Counted from the stretch's first letter, positions 1 to 9,725 are shown. The stretch is DNA of 64,000 bases from Streptomyces meridianus (GCF_023703325.1 NZ_JAMQGM010000043.1:39002-103001), one strand, 5' to 3'. Numbers and translations are program-made. Notes: a model not told the origin generated them from the sequence alone.

Positions 1-197
1 AGGTCATCGTCGCTGCCGGCTCCGGTCTCGATGATCGCGATTCCGGCCGTGGCGTGCGGGACGAAGACGTTCAGCAGGCCGTCACGGCCATCGGCGACCT
101 CACGGAGGAAAGCGACGCAGGAACCGGTCAGGTCGTGCACCGTCTCGGATGCGCCGGTCGCGATGTCGAGGGTCCGGGTGGCGAAGGCGTCGGGCAT
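1..197 (-). CDS. yjbQ: YjbQ/UPF0047 family protein, N-terminal part (cut by window edge)
   Basis: Only the first 65 codons are present; the rest lies beyond the left edge. The protein begins MPDAFATRTLDIATG and includes LLNVFVPHATAGIAIIETGA, which is typical of the small YjbQ (UPF0047) beta-barrel proteins. In other bacteria these have weak thiamine-phosphate synthase activity; the true role is unsettled. The family is usually about 130-140 residues, so roughly half is missing. The next ATG inside the frame would remove conserved beta-strand sequence, so the start at 197 is preferred. It is transcribed away from the neighbouring transporter gene's terminator. Confidence 0.8.
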   Translation of the reverse strand, partial: MPDAFATRTLDIATGASETVHDLTGSCVAFLREVADGRDGLLNVFVPHATAGIAIIETGAGSDDD

Positions 198-298
198 GCC
201 TCCAGTCTGACGTACGAGCGCACCCCGGTGTACAGGCGCGGTACGTGTGTCCGTGGTTCGCGCTGCACCCGCCGCCGGTGGCCGGTCGGCCGTGGCCC

Positions 299-341
299 CG
301 TGGCGACGCGCCCGCTGGCGGGCTTCGGGGACGTCGCCACG
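299..341 (-). terminator. Hairpin terminator after the MHS transporter gene
   Basis: CGTGGCGACG and CGTCGCCACG form a 10-bp perfect stem around a GC-rich loop. It starts 8 nt beyond the stop codon of the leftward transporter gene. It has no U-tract, as is usual for Streptomyces terminators. Confidence 0.6.
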
Positions 342-348
342 TCCGCCC

Positions 349-1653
349 TCACCGCTCCAAGGGCTTCTTCGCGGTCTCCGGAAGCGTCAGGTACACGCAG
401 AAGGAGACCAGGCACAGCGCCGCCACGTACCAGGGGAACAGGTCCGGATGCCCCGCCTGCTTGAACCACGTTCCGACGTACGGGGCAGTGCCGCCGAACA
501 GCGCCACCGTCAGCGAGTAGGGGAAGCCGATGCCGGCGGCACGCACCCGGGCCGGGAAGATCTCCGCATTGATCGCAGCGGCCACCGAGGTGTATCCCGT
601 CAGCAGCACCATGCCGGCGCACTGCACGAGGAGCAGCGACCAGAACGCGTCGGTCACCAACTGCAGCATGGGCACGGCAAGGAGGGCGAAGCCCAGGGCG
701 AATCCGATCAGCATCGGCTTGCGGCCGATCCGGTCGGAGAGCATCCCGCCCAGCGGCTGGAGCAGGGCGAAGAAGGCGAGGGATATCGTCCCGACCGTGA
801 GCGCCTGGCCCTTGTCGAAGCCCGCGTTGACCGTGGCGTAGGTGGGCAGGTACGCGGTCCAGGTGTAATAGGCAATGGTGCCGCCGGTGGTGATCCCACA
901 GATCAGCAGCGACTGGCGGGGGTGGCGGCGCAGCGCGTCGAAGATGCCCGGGCGGGCGGCCTCCTGCTGCTCGCGGCTGCGTGTCTCCTGGGCTCCGCGG
1001 CGGATCCAGAAGCCGGCCAGGCTGAGCAACGCGCCGACGAGGAAGGGGATGCGCCACCCCCAGCTGCTCATCTGACCGGTGGTCAGGGATGCGGCGAGCA
1101 GTGCGGCGAGACCGGAGGCGATGAGCTGTCCGACCGTGGTCGAGACGTACTGGAAGCTGGAGAACAGGCCACGGCGGCCTTCGCCCGCGGACTCGACGAG
1201 AAAAGTGGTGGAGGCGGCGAACTCACCGCCGACGGACAGGCCTTGGACGAGTCGGGCGACCACCAGCACGACGGGGGCCAGGATTCCCGCCGTGGCGTAG
1301 GTGGGGGTCACGGCGACGAGCAGGCTTCCGCCGCCCATCAGCAGGATCGTCACGGTCAGTGCCGCGCGCCGGCCGTGACGGTCGGCGACCGCGCCCATCA
1401 GCAGTCCGCCGACAGGACGCATGAAGAAGCCCACGGCGAAGACGGCGAAGGTGGACAGCAGCGGCACGAGGGAGCTACCGGCGCCCTCGGGGAAGATCTG
1501 GTCGGCGAAGTAGACGGCGAGGAAGGAATAGGCGTACCAGTCATACCATTCGACGGCGTTGCCGACCGATGCGGCAGAGAGCTGGCGGCCCTGGGATGCG
1601 GTGGGCCCGGGTCCGGCGGAACTGCCCGCGGGCCGGGGTTCGGTGTTCGTCAT
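349..1653 (-). CDS. MFS transporter, metabolite:H+ symporter (MHS/ProP-ShiA) family
   Basis: A 434-residue inner-membrane symporter, probably importing an organic acid or similar small metabolite by proton symport. The N-terminal NAVEWYDWYAYSF before the first membrane helix is the MHS-family signature. The loop-2 motif MGAVADRHGRRAAL and the second-half motif LSDRIGRKPM are both present, with about 12 hydrophobic helices throughout. The start MTNTEPRP is chosen because AAGGGAC lies just upstream; an in-frame ATG 12 codons earlier has no good ribosome site. It follows the L,D-transpeptidase gene on the same strand by 68 nt. The substrate cannot be read from sequence; alpha-ketoglutarate, shikimate and proline/betaine are family possibilities. 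Confidence 0.85.
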   Translation of the reverse strand: MTNTEPRPAGSSAGPGPTASQGRQLSAASVGNAVEWYDWYAYSFLAVYFADQIFPEGAGSSLVPLLSTFAVFAVGFFMRPVGGLLMGAVADRHGRRAALTVTILLMGGGSLLVAVTPTYATAGILAPVVLVVARLVQGLSVGGEFAASTTFLVESAGEGRRGLFSSFQYVSTTVGQLIASGLAALLAASLTTGQMSSWGWRIPFLVGALLSLAGFWIRRGAQETRSREQQEAARPGIFDALRRHPRQSLLICGITTGGTIAYYTWTAYLPTYATVNAGFDKGQALTVGTISLAFFALLQPLGGMLSDRIGRKPMLIGFALGFALLAVPMLQLVTDAFWSLLLVQCAGMVLLTGYTSVAAAINAEIFPARVRAAGIGFPYSLTVALFGGTAPYVGTWFKQAGHPDLFPWYVAALCLVSFCVYLTLPETAKKPLER

Positions 1654-1721
1654 GTCCCTTGGGCTCCCCCGGGAACCTGGGCCGCACACGCGTCCGAGAC
1701 GAACCGTTGCGGGGGGAGGCG

Positions 1722-2474
1722 TCAGCCCCGGAGATGCTTCCCGTCACCCATCACCACGACCGGTTTCGCAGCGGGTTCGAGAGTGCGCAGCAGGTACGTC
1801 ATGGCCGGCTTCGACAGGCTCACGCAACCGGACGTGCCGCTGCCGTGGTCGAGGTGGAGCCAGATGCTTCCGCCCCTCTCCTGGCCCTGGGGCCGGGCCG
1901 GGTCGGCGGGTGAGCGCCCGGTGACGCGGTTGTAGTCGATGGCGATGACGTAGTCGAAGTCGTGCCAGTGCGTCCGGGGCCAGGACCGGGGAGCGGCGAA
2001 ACCGCCCGATCGGTGGTACGGCAGACCCGTGCCGGACGGGGGCGCGAGGACGCCGCCCGCGTCGGAGAGACCGAACACACCCACCGGACTGCGTTTGTCG
2101 CCCTCCCGGTGACGCGTGGTCCAGCCCCGCTTGCCGTTGTGCGCCGCCCAGGTGCGCGTACGGTCCCAGGTGTCGCCGTGCCGGGTGTAGAGGGAGACCC
2201 GGGAATCCGCGGAGTTCACGCCCTCGCCGTGCACGGTGACGACCTGGCGCGACGTCTCCGGGATGTGAGCGAGGAGGCCGGCCCTCACCCCGGGGATCCT
2301 CTTCAGGTCCGTGCCGGGGGCGGGTGTCCGGGTGGTGTGCACCCCGCTGCCGTCACGCCCGGCCGAACTCCTGTTCCCGGAACCGTCCGCGAGGCCGCAG
2401 CCCGTGAGGAGTGCCATCCCGGCGGTGACGACAACGGCTGTCCGCACGAAACCCGGTGTTCCCATGCCTGCCAT
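1722..2474 (-). CDS. L,D-transpeptidase (YkuD domain) lipoprotein
   Basis: A predicted lipoprotein of 250 residues. A short N-terminal hydrophobic segment ends in the lipobox LLTGC, with the lipidated cysteine near residue 26. The C-terminal half is a YkuD domain: HLDHGSGTSGCVSL (about residues 207-220) supplies the conserved His/Ser-Gly-Cys, with nucleophile Cys217. Such enzymes form 3-3 crosslinks in peptidoglycan or attach proteins to it, outside the membrane. The segment KRSPVGVFGLSDAGG is the usual family segment preceding the catalytic sheet. A second ATG three codons in is an alternative start. Family assignment is firm; crosslinking versus a regulatory role is not known. Confidence 0.88.
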   Translation of the reverse strand: MAGMGTPGFVRTAVVVTAGMALLTGCGLADGSGNRSSAGRDGSGVHTTRTPAPGTDLKRIPGVRAGLLAHIPETSRQVVTVHGEGVNSADSRVSLYTRHGDTWDRTRTWAAHNGKRGWTTRHREGDKRSPVGVFGLSDAGGVLAPPSGTGLPYHRSGGFAAPRSWPRTHWHDFDYVIAIDYNRVTGRSPADPARPQGQERGGSIWLHLDHGSGTSGCVSLSKPAMTYLLRTLEPAAKPVVVMGDGKHLRG

Positions 2475-2630
2475 CTTCGCACCGGCCGGTCGTCGGTCCC
2501 ACAGTGCCCGGACTCCTTTCCGGACCGTTCCCGCCGGAGTCCCACGCCCGGCACCCGAAAAACCGGTTGAACCGGCTGTGCCCGCAGGGCGAACCTTTCA
2601 CCTCAATCCCGAGACCCCCTGTGGGACATC

Positions 2631-4454
2631 ATGCGCATCAGCGATCTCCCTTTCCCCGATCCCGGTGTCCCGGACGTCCGCTCGGGCCCGCGGTTCCTGT
2701 GGTGGCTGGGCAGACACCAGTGGGCCGGACAGCTCAAGTCCCTGTTGTGGGGGACGGCGTACATGTCCGGTGTCGCGCTCGTTCCGTTCGTGGTCGGCCT
2801 GGCGGTGCAGGGCGTCGCAGAACGCTCCGCCGGCCGACTGGCCCTGGCAGGAGTGTTTTTGGCCGGTGCGGCTGCCGCCATCGCCGTCGGTGACACCATG
2901 CTGCACCGCACGTCCGTCACGAACTGGATCACCGCTGCCGCCCGGGTGCAGCAGCTGCTGGCGCGCAAGAGCGCCGAACTGGGCTCCACGCTGACCCGCC
3001 AGGTTGCGGCCGGTGAGATCACCGCGGTCTCGACAGGCGATGTGGAGAAGATCGGCTGGTTCGTGGAGGCCCTGTCCCGGTTCACCGCTGCGGTGCTCGT
3101 CACCCTTGCGGTGTGCACGGGCCTGGTCGTGTACCAGCCCGCGCTCGGGACGATGGTCGCCGTCGGGGTCCCGGTCATGGCCGTGGTCGTCCTGCCGCTG
3201 TTGCCGCCTGCCACCCGACGGGCCGACGAGCAGCGCGAGAAGGCCGGCCGGGCGACGGAGCTGGCCTCGGACACGGTGGCGGGCCTGCGGGTCCTGCGCG
3301 GGATCGGCGGCGAGGAACTGTTCCTGGCCCGGTACCGGGCGGCGTCGCAGGAGGTGCGCCGGGCCGCGGTGCGCAGCGCCCGGATGTGGGCGCTGATCAA
3401 GGCCGTCCAGGTGGCCGTGCCGGGGCTGCTGCTGATCGTGATCGTCCTCCACGGCGTGGGGCTGGCCCGCGCGGGGCGCATCACGGTCGGCGACCTCGTG
3501 ACGGTGTACGGCGCGGTGGCATTCCTGCTGATGCCGTTGCGGCACTTCTCTGAGATCGCGATGGCGTACTCGTTCTCCCGCCCGTCGGCGAAGCGTGCGG
3601 CGCGTGTGCTCGCGCTCGAGCGCGTGGCACGCGGCCCGAGGCAGTGCACGGGTCGGGTGCCGGCGGGCGACCTCGAGGACCCCGTGACCGGGCTGCGAGC
3701 CGCGTCCGGGCGTCTGACCGCGGTGGTGTGCGGCGACCCCGATGCGGCCGGGCGGCTGGCCGGACGGCTCGGCGGCCACGCCTCCCGCCGGGCGGACGAG
3801 TCGGCCGAACCCTCGGTGCTGTTGGGCGGGGTGGCGCTGGACACGCTGCCACTGGATGCGGCGCGTGCCGCGGTCCTCGTCCAGGACAAGGACCCGGTGC
3901 TGCTGTCGGGGACGCTCGCGGAACTCCTCGACGTACCCTCCTCCGGTGCGGTCGGCGCGGAGGACGCCCTGGCCGCCGCACGGTGCGGCGACGTGCTGGA
4001 GTCGCTGGCCCAGGCGTCCGCGGAGGCATCCGGCGACCCCATGCGGACGTGGATCACCGAGCGGGGCCGTTCCCTGTCGGGTGGCCAGCGGCAGCGCCTG
4101 GCACTGGCGCGTTCCCTCGTCACCGATCCGGAGGTTCTGGTCCTGGACGAGCCGACGTCCGCCGTCGACTCGCACACCGAGGCCGCCATCGCGGAGGGCC
4201 TGCGCACGCTCCGGACCGGGCGCACCACCGTGGTGTTCACTTCGAGCCCGCTGCTCCTGGACCGGTCCGACCACGTGGTGTTCGTGCCCGCGGGCAGGGT
4301 CGCGGCGACCGGGACGCACCGCGAGCTGATGCAGGGTCATCCCGCCTACCGTGCCGTCGTCGCCCGGGAGACGGAAGCGGAATCGAAGCCTTCGCACAGC
4401 GCCATCCCGTCGGCGGCGGTCGCAGGCGCGGCACAGGACGGGGAGGCGTCATGA
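2631..4454 (+). CDS. ABC exporter half-transporter A (permease-ATPase fusion, degenerate Walker A)
   Basis: A 607-residue half-transporter with about six membrane helices (residues 30-310) followed by a nucleotide-binding domain. The signature motif LSGGQRQRLALARSL (about 482) and Walker B VLVLDEPTSAVD (about 501-512) are intact. At the Walker A position (about 356-375) it reads AVVCGDPDAAGRLAG, with no GxxGxGKS/T. The H-loop histidine is replaced in VVFTSSPLLL. The partner downstream has the complementary pattern, so the two should form a heterodimer with one working ATP site. The gene overlaps the partner's start by 4 nt (ATGA), which points to translational coupling. Substrate unknown; drug or peptide/lipid export is typical of the family. 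Confidence 0.88.
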   Translation: MRISDLPFPDPGVPDVRSGPRFLWWLGRHQWAGQLKSLLWGTAYMSGVALVPFVVGLAVQGVAERSAGRLALAGVFLAGAAAAIAVGDTMLHRTSVTNWITAAARVQQLLARKSAELGSTLTRQVAAGEITAVSTGDVEKIGWFVEALSRFTAAVLVTLAVCTGLVVYQPALGTMVAVGVPVMAVVVLPLLPPATRRADEQREKAGRATELASDTVAGLRVLRGIGGEELFLARYRAASQEVRRAAVRSARMWALIKAVQVAVPGLLLIVIVLHGVGLARAGRITVGDLVTVYGAVAFLLMPLRHFSEIAMAYSFSRPSAKRAARVLALERVARGPRQCTGRVPAGDLEDPVTGLRAASGRLTAVVCGDPDAAGRLAGRLGGHASRRADESAEPSVLLGGVALDTLPLDAARAAVLVQDKDPVLLSGTLAELLDVPSSGAVGAEDALAAARCGDVLESLAQASAEASGDPMRTWITERGRSLSGGQRQRLALARSLVTDPEVLVLDEPTSAVDSHTEAAIAEGLRTLRTGRTTVVFTSSPLLLDRSDHVVFVPAGRVAATGTHRELMQGHPAYRAVVARETEAESKPSHSAIPSAAVAGAAQDGEAS

Positions 4455-6250
4455 CCGGAACCGGCAGGACGATCGGGGTCGCCCCTCCGGCGTACGATCC
4501 TGCTTCCCCCACGACGGCCTCGACGCTTCCGGTGGGCACACCGGCGACCGTGCGGAGGTACGTACGCCACCTCCTGGAGCGCAACCGGCGGGCCTTCGCG
4601 CTTCTCGTCGGCGTGAACGTCGTCGCGATCGTCGCCTCCATGGCCGGTCCCTACCTGCTGGGCGGCCTGGTGGAGTCGCTGACCGAGGGCGCCGCGGACC
4701 TCCATCCGGAACGGACGGCCGCGCTGTTCGTCGCCGCCCTGTGCGTCCACACCCTCTTCGAGCGCCTGGTGCACCTGCGCGGCGCGATGCTCGGCGAGGA
4801 GATGCTGGCCGATCTGCGCGAGGACTTCCTGGTCCGCGCGGTCGATCTGCCCCCGGGCGTGCTCGAGCGTGCCGGCACGGGAGATCTGCTGTCCCGGATC
4901 ACCACCGATGTCGACCGTCTAGCGGAAGCCATGCGCCAGGCCGTACCTCAACTGGCCATCGGAGTGGTGTGGGCCGTCCTGCTCCTCGGCGGGCTGGCAG
5001 TCACGGCACCGCCGCTGCTGGTGGCGGTTCTGGCGGCGCTGCCGGTGCTGGTGGCCGCCTGCCGGTGGTACTACCGGCGGGCACCGGGCGGCTACCGGGC
5101 GGAGGCCGCCGGATATGCGGCGGTCGCGGCTGCCCTGGCCGAGACCGTGGACGCGGGCCGGACCGTCGAAGCGCACCGCCTGGGGCCGTGGCGGGTCGCC
5201 CTGTCCGAACAGCGGATCCGCGAGTGGACCGCGTGGGAGCGCTACACGCTCTGGCTGCGCTCGGTGCTGTTCCCCGCGGTCAACGTCTCCAACATGCTCG
5301 TGCTCGGCGGGGTGCTCATGGTCGGCGGGGTGTGCGTGCTGCAGGGCTGGATGACGGTCGGCGAGCTGACGACGGGGGCGCTGCTGTCGCAGATGCTGTT
5401 CGAGCCGGTCGGCCTGATTCTGCGCTGGTACGACGAGCTCCAGGTGGCGCAGGTCTCGCTCGCGCGTCTGGTGGGGGTGCACGAGGTCCCCACCGACGGC
5501 GCCGACGACAGCGTGCACCCCGACGGGCGGGACATGCGGGCAGGGGATGTCCGCTTCGGCTACCGGCACAACAGCGACGTCCTGCACGGGGTGTCACTGG
5601 ACGTACGGCCCGGTACCCGGCTGGCGCTGGTCGGCCCGTCCGGTGCGGGGAAGTCGACGCTCGGACGGCTGCTCGCCGGGATCTACGCGCCCCGCACCGG
5701 GGAGGTCACGCTCGGCGGAGCGCATCTGTCGCGGATGCCTGCGGAGCGGGTGCGCGAGCACGTCGCTCTGGTGAACCAGGAGCATCACGTGTTCGTGGGC
5801 ACGCTGCGCGACAACCTGCTGCTGGCGCGGCCGGCGGCGGACGACACCCGGCTGTGGAGTGCGCTGAGCGCGGTGGATGCGGCGGGCTGGGCCGAGGGGC
5901 TCACCGACGGTCTCGACACCGAGGTCGGATCCGGGGCCCACGCGCTGACACCGGCCCAGGCACAGCAGGTGGCCCTGGCCCGCCTGGTACTGGCCGATCC
6001 GCACACCCTGGTCCTGGACGAGGCCACCTCACTGCTGGATCCGAGGGCGGCACGCCACCTCGAGCGCTCGCTGGCCCGGGTCCTGGACGGACGGACCGTG
6101 GTGGCGATCGCGCACCGGCTGAACACGGCGCACGACGCGGACCTCATCGCCGTGGTGGAGGACGGCCGGATCAGCGAGCTGGGCAGCCACCACGAACTCG
6201 TCGCCGCGGACGGTGCCTATGCGGCGCTCTGGCGTTCCTGGCACGGCTGA
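4451..6250 (+). CDS. ABC exporter half-transporter B (canonical Walker A, degenerate signature)
   Basis: A 599-residue permease-ATPase fusion starting at the ATG inside the upstream gene's stop overlap, after GGGAGGCGTC. Its ATPase domain has Walker A LVGPSGAGKST (about 393-403), a Q-loop in LVNQEHHVFVGTL, Walker B TLVLDEATSLLD (about 519-530) and H-loop IAHRL. The LSGGQ signature is replaced by ALTPAQAQQVALARL (about 497-510). Together with the partner's intact LSGGQ and missing Walker A, one composite ATP site is fully canonical and the other is degenerate on both sides. Membrane helices occupy roughly residues 40-330. No regulator or substrate gene is linked, so the cargo is unknown. Confidence 0.9.
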   Translation: MTGTGRTIGVAPPAYDPASPTTASTLPVGTPATVRRYVRHLLERNRRAFALLVGVNVVAIVASMAGPYLLGGLVESLTEGAADLHPERTAALFVAALCVHTLFERLVHLRGAMLGEEMLADLREDFLVRAVDLPPGVLERAGTGDLLSRITTDVDRLAEAMRQAVPQLAIGVVWAVLLLGGLAVTAPPLLVAVLAALPVLVAACRWYYRRAPGGYRAEAAGYAAVAAALAETVDAGRTVEAHRLGPWRVALSEQRIREWTAWERYTLWLRSVLFPAVNVSNMLVLGGVLMVGGVCVLQGWMTVGELTTGALLSQMLFEPVGLILRWYDELQVAQVSLARLVGVHEVPTDGADDSVHPDGRDMRAGDVRFGYRHNSDVLHGVSLDVRPGTRLALVGPSGAGKSTLGRLLAGIYAPRTGEVTLGGAHLSRMPAERVREHVALVNQEHHVFVGTLRDNLLLARPAADDTRLWSALSAVDAAGWAEGLTDGLDTEVGSGAHALTPAQAQQVALARLVLADPHTLVLDEATSLLDPRAARHLERSLARVLDGRTVVAIAHRLNTAHDADLIAVVEDGRISELGSHHELVAADGAYAALWRSWHG

Positions 6251-6283
6251 CCGGTCGTCCGGTCGGTCGGGACGGGGGGTCGG

Positions 6284-7075
6284 TCAGAGGATCCCGAGGG
6301 CCCCGAGCCCGCACGCGCCGCCGAGCAGCATGAAGACCGGCATCAGAACCTTGAGCTCGACCCAGCTGCCGGCCCGGAAACGCATGGGCTTGGGCGGCCC
6401 GACCGGGTACCAGCGCTTGCGGCGCACCGGTATGGGCCACAGGATCGGACAGCCGGAGACCGTCAGGGCATCGCCGATGTCGTGGATCAGAGCGCCGAGC
6501 ACGATGGGGAGGCCGAGCCAGAGGTACTCCTGGCCGGGGGCGGTGAACAGCCAGTCGGCGCCTTTCCCGGGCTCGGCCAGGAAGTCGGCGAGGATCCAGG
6601 CGCTGGTCCCTCCCAGCAGCCAGACGAGGATGTCGCTGGAGACCCGGGCCGCACGCCACAGCAGCCCCTCGACGGCGAGCACCATGTGCACGAAGAGGAT
6701 GAACAGCACGGCCCACCGGCCGCCGAACACCGCGAGGACGGAGGCGCCCAGGCCGACCAGGACCGCCCACAGCCAGGTGTGGGTGAGCGTGCGGTGACCA
6801 CCGGTGCGCCGCGAGTCGGCAGGCATCCTGGTGGCCTTGTAGACGGCGAAGGACAGCTTGTCGGTCACCTCGCACAGGGTCTTCGATATCGGCCCGAAGG
6901 ACCGGGATATCGTCGCGGCCTTGTGGTCGAGGTCGGGTGCCAGGGCGGCACCGGCGCAGATGAAGGCCCCCGCGACGAGTACGGGCCAGGGCATCGGATG
7001 GCCTGCGGCGGTCGCGAGAGCCCCCACCCCCAGCCAGCCCGCGGCTCCCGACAGCGAGTGCGCCGGTCCCATCAT
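6284..7075 (-). CDS. Membrane-bound metal-dependent hydrolase-like protein (YdjM/DUF457 type)
   Basis: A 263-residue polytopic membrane protein. Conserved polar motifs sit between hydrophobic segments: ALAPDLDHKAATIS (about 35-48), GGHRTLTHT, and IHDIGDALTVSGCPILWPIP near the C terminus. These His/Asp motifs are characteristic of the YdjM family, annotated as membrane metal-dependent hydrolases; the biochemical reaction is not established. The start MMGPAHSLSG is chosen for the AAGGGGGGC ribosome site; a frame extension of 49 codons upstream has unremarkable composition and no good site. It converges on the ABC pair and diverges from the helicase gene across 127 nt. Confidence 0.75.
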   Translation of the reverse strand: MMGPAHSLSGAAGWLGVGALATAAGHPMPWPVLVAGAFICAGAALAPDLDHKAATISRSFGPISKTLCEVTDKLSFAVYKATRMPADSRRTGGHRTLTHTWLWAVLVGLGASVLAVFGGRWAVLFILFVHMVLAVEGLLWRAARVSSDILVWLLGGTSAWILADFLAEPGKGADWLFTAPGQEYLWLGLPIVLGALIHDIGDALTVSGCPILWPIPVRRKRWYPVGPPKPMRFRAGSWVELKVLMPVFMLLGGACGLGALGIL

Positions 7076-7202
7076 GTCTGTTGCCCCCCTTGTGTGCCGT
7101 GCGTTCGCACGGTCGCCTGATGACGCATCGGCGACACAGCGTAGCGTCATGTGATCTTCGCTCGTCCGGCCGGTTCCCGGGTCGGACCGGAAGGCAGGCA
7201 GT

Positions 7203-9725
7203 ATGGAGGGCGTGACCCTCATCGATCATCTCCCGAACGCCGCCGACCCCGATGCCCTTTTCGACGCCTTCTCGACCTGGGCCGAGGGGCAGGGCATCGC
7301 TCTCTACCCGGCCCAGGAAGAGGCGCTGATCGAGGTGGTCTCGGGGGCGAACGTCATCCTGTCCACCCCCACCGGCTCGGGCAAGAGCCTGGTCGCCGCC
7401 GGCGCCCACTTCACCGCGCTGGCCAAGGACCAGGTCACCTTCTACACGGCGCCGATCAAGGCGCTGGTGTCGGAGAAGTTCTTCGACCTGTGCAAACTGT
7501 TCGGCACCGAGAACGTCGGCATGCTGACCGGCGACGCGTCGGTGAACGCCGACGCCCCAGTCATCTGCTGCACCGCCGAGGTCCTGGCGTCCATCGCGCT
7601 GCGGGACGGCAGGAACGCGGACATCGGCCAGGTGGTCATGGACGAGTTCCACTTCTACGCGGAGCCCGACCGCGGGTGGGCCTGGCAGATCCCGCTGCTG
7701 GAACTCCCCCAGGCGCAGTTCATTCTGATGTCGGCGACGCTCGGGGACGTGACCCGGTTCGAGGAGGACCTCACCCGGCGCACCGGTCGCCCGACGTCGG
7801 TCGTGCGATCCGCCACCCGGCCCGTTCCGCTGTCCTACGAGTACGTGACGACTCCGCTGACCGAGACGCTGACGGAACTCCTGGAGACCCGGCAGGCCCC
7901 GGTGTACATCGTGCACTTCACGCAGGCCGCTGCGGTGGAGCGGGCCCAGGCACTGATGAGCATCAACATGTGCACCCGCGCCGAGAAGGACGAGATCGCC
8001 TCGCTGATCGGCAACTTCCGCTTCACCACGAGGTTCGGCCGGAACCTGTCCCGCTTCGTGCGTCACGGCATCGGCGTGCACCACGCCGGCATGCTGCCCA
8101 AGTACCGGCGGCTGGTGGAACGGCTGGCCCAGGCGGGCCTGCTGAAGGTCATCTGCGGTACGGACACGCTCGGCGTCGGCGTCAACGTGCCCATTCGCAC
8201 GGTGCTGTTCACGGCGCTGACGAAGTACGACGGCACCCGGGTGCGTACTCTGCGCGCCCGGGAGTTCCACCAGATCGCCGGCCGGGCGGGCCGGGCAGGG
8301 TTCGACACTTCGGGCTTCGTCGTCGCCCAGGCGCCCGAACACGTCATCGAGAACGAGAAAGCCCTGGCGAAAGCGGGTGACGACCCGAAGAAGCGGCGGA
8401 AGGTCGTCCGCAAGAAGGCCCCTGAAGGGTTCGTCTCCTGGGGGCAGAACACTTTCGAGAAGCTCATCGGCTCCGACCCCGAGCCGTTGAACTCCCGCTT
8501 CCGCGTCACGCACGCGATGCTGCTGTCCGTCATCGCCCGGCCCGGCAACGCCTTCGACGCCATGCGGCACCTGCTCGAGGACAACCACGAGGACCGCAGG
8601 TCCCAGCTGCGCCACATCCGCCGGGCCATCGCGATCTACCGTTCTCTGCTCGCGGGCGGCGTCGTCGAACAGCTCGACACCCCGGATGAGGAGGGCCGCA
8701 TCGTCCGGCTGACGGTCGACCTCCAGTCCGACTTCGCACTGAACCAGCCGTTGTCGACGTTCGCCCTGGCCACGTTCGACCTGCTCGACCCCGAGTCCCC
8801 CTCGTACGCGCTGGACATGGTGTCCGTGGTCGAGTCCACGCTCGACGACCCGCGGCAGATCCTCGCCGCCCAGCAGAACAAGGCGCGCGGCGAAGCGGTC
8901 CAGCAGATGAAGGCGGACGGACTCGAGTACGAGGAGCGCATGGAGCGCCTCCAGGACGTCACCCATCCCAAGCCGCTGGAGGAGCTGCTGCTGCACGCCT
9001 ACGGGGTCTACCGCACCAGCCATCCCTGGGTCGGCGACCACCCGCTCTCCCCGAAGTCCGTCATTCGCGACATGTACGAACGGGCCATGACCTTCACCGA
9101 GTTCACCTCGTACTACGAGCTGGCTCGCACCGAGGGCATCGTGCTGCGCTACCTGGCCAGCGCCTACAAGGCCCTGGAGCACACCGTGCCGGACGACCTC
9201 AAGTCCGAGGACTTCCAGGACCTGACGGCCTGGCTGGGCGAGATGGTGCGGCAGGTCGACTCCAGCCTGCTCGACGAGTGGGAGCAGCTGGCGAATCCGG
9301 AGGAGGAGACCGCGGAGGAAGCCCGGGAGCGGGCCGACGACGTCAAGCCGGTCACGTCCAATCCCCGGGCCTTCCGGGTGCTCGTCCGCAACGCGATGTT
9401 CCGCCGCGTCGAACTGGCCGCCCTGGACAAGGTGGCCGAGCTCGGCGAGATGGACAAGGAAACGGGGTGGGACGAGGACGCCTGGGGGGAGGCCATGGAC
9501 GGCTACTGGGACGAGTACGACGACCTCGGCACCGGTCCGGATGCCCGGGGACCCAAGCTGTTGCAGATCGAGGAGCAGCCCGAACACGGCCTGTGGAAGG
9601 TCCGCCAGACCTTCGCCGACCCGGCCGAGGACCACGACTGGGGCATCAGCGCCGAGGTGGATCTCGCCGCCTCCGACGAGGAGGGCCGGGCGGTGGTCCG
9701 GGTCACGTCGGTCGGCCGGCTCTGA
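7203..9725 (+). CDS. DEAD/DEAH-box RNA helicase, Ski2-like with C-terminal DUF3516-type region
   Basis: An 840-residue superfamily-2 helicase. Motif I STPTGSGKSL is at about residues 54-63, motif II reads MDEFH (an unusual DExH form) near 147, and motif III is MSATLGD near 176. The second RecA domain contains HHAGMLPKYRRLVERL (about 293) and the arginine-finger motif HQIAGRAGRAGFDTSG (about 357-371). The long C-terminal half (about 400-840) is conserved in actinobacterial homologues annotated DUF3516. The role is probably RNA unwinding or processing in the cytoplasm. GGAAGG lies 8 nt before the ATG. tesB follows 58 nt downstream on the same strand, but no functional link is evident. Confidence 0.88.
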   Translation: MEGVTLIDHLPNAADPDALFDAFSTWAEGQGIALYPAQEEALIEVVSGANVILSTPTGSGKSLVAAGAHFTALAKDQVTFYTAPIKALVSEKFFDLCKLFGTENVGMLTGDASVNADAPVICCTAEVLASIALRDGRNADIGQVVMDEFHFYAEPDRGWAWQIPLLELPQAQFILMSATLGDVTRFEEDLTRRTGRPTSVVRSATRPVPLSYEYVTTPLTETLTELLETRQAPVYIVHFTQAAAVERAQALMSINMCTRAEKDEIASLIGNFRFTTRFGRNLSRFVRHGIGVHHAGMLPKYRRLVERLAQAGLLKVICGTDTLGVGVNVPIRTVLFTALTKYDGTRVRTLRAREFHQIAGRAGRAGFDTSGFVVAQAPEHVIENEKALAKAGDDPKKRRKVVRKKAPEGFVSWGQNTFEKLIGSDPEPLNSRFRVTHAMLLSVIARPGNAFDAMRHLLEDNHEDRRSQLRHIRRAIAIYRSLLAGGVVEQLDTPDEEGRIVRLTVDLQSDFALNQPLSTFALATFDLLDPESPSYALDMVSVVESTLDDPRQILAAQQNKARGEAVQQMKADGLEYEERMERLQDVTHPKPLEELLLHAYGVYRTSHPWVGDHPLSPKSVIRDMYERAMTFTEFTSYYELARTEGIVLRYLASAYKALEHTVPDDLKSEDFQDLTAWLGEMVRQVDSSLLDEWEQLANPEEETAEEARERADDVKPVTSNPRAFRVLVRNAMFRRVELAALDKVAELGEMDKETGWDEDAWGEAMDGYWDEYDDLGTGPDARGPKLLQIEEQPEHGLWKVRQTFADPAEDHDWGISAEVDLAASDEEGRAVVRVTSVGRL

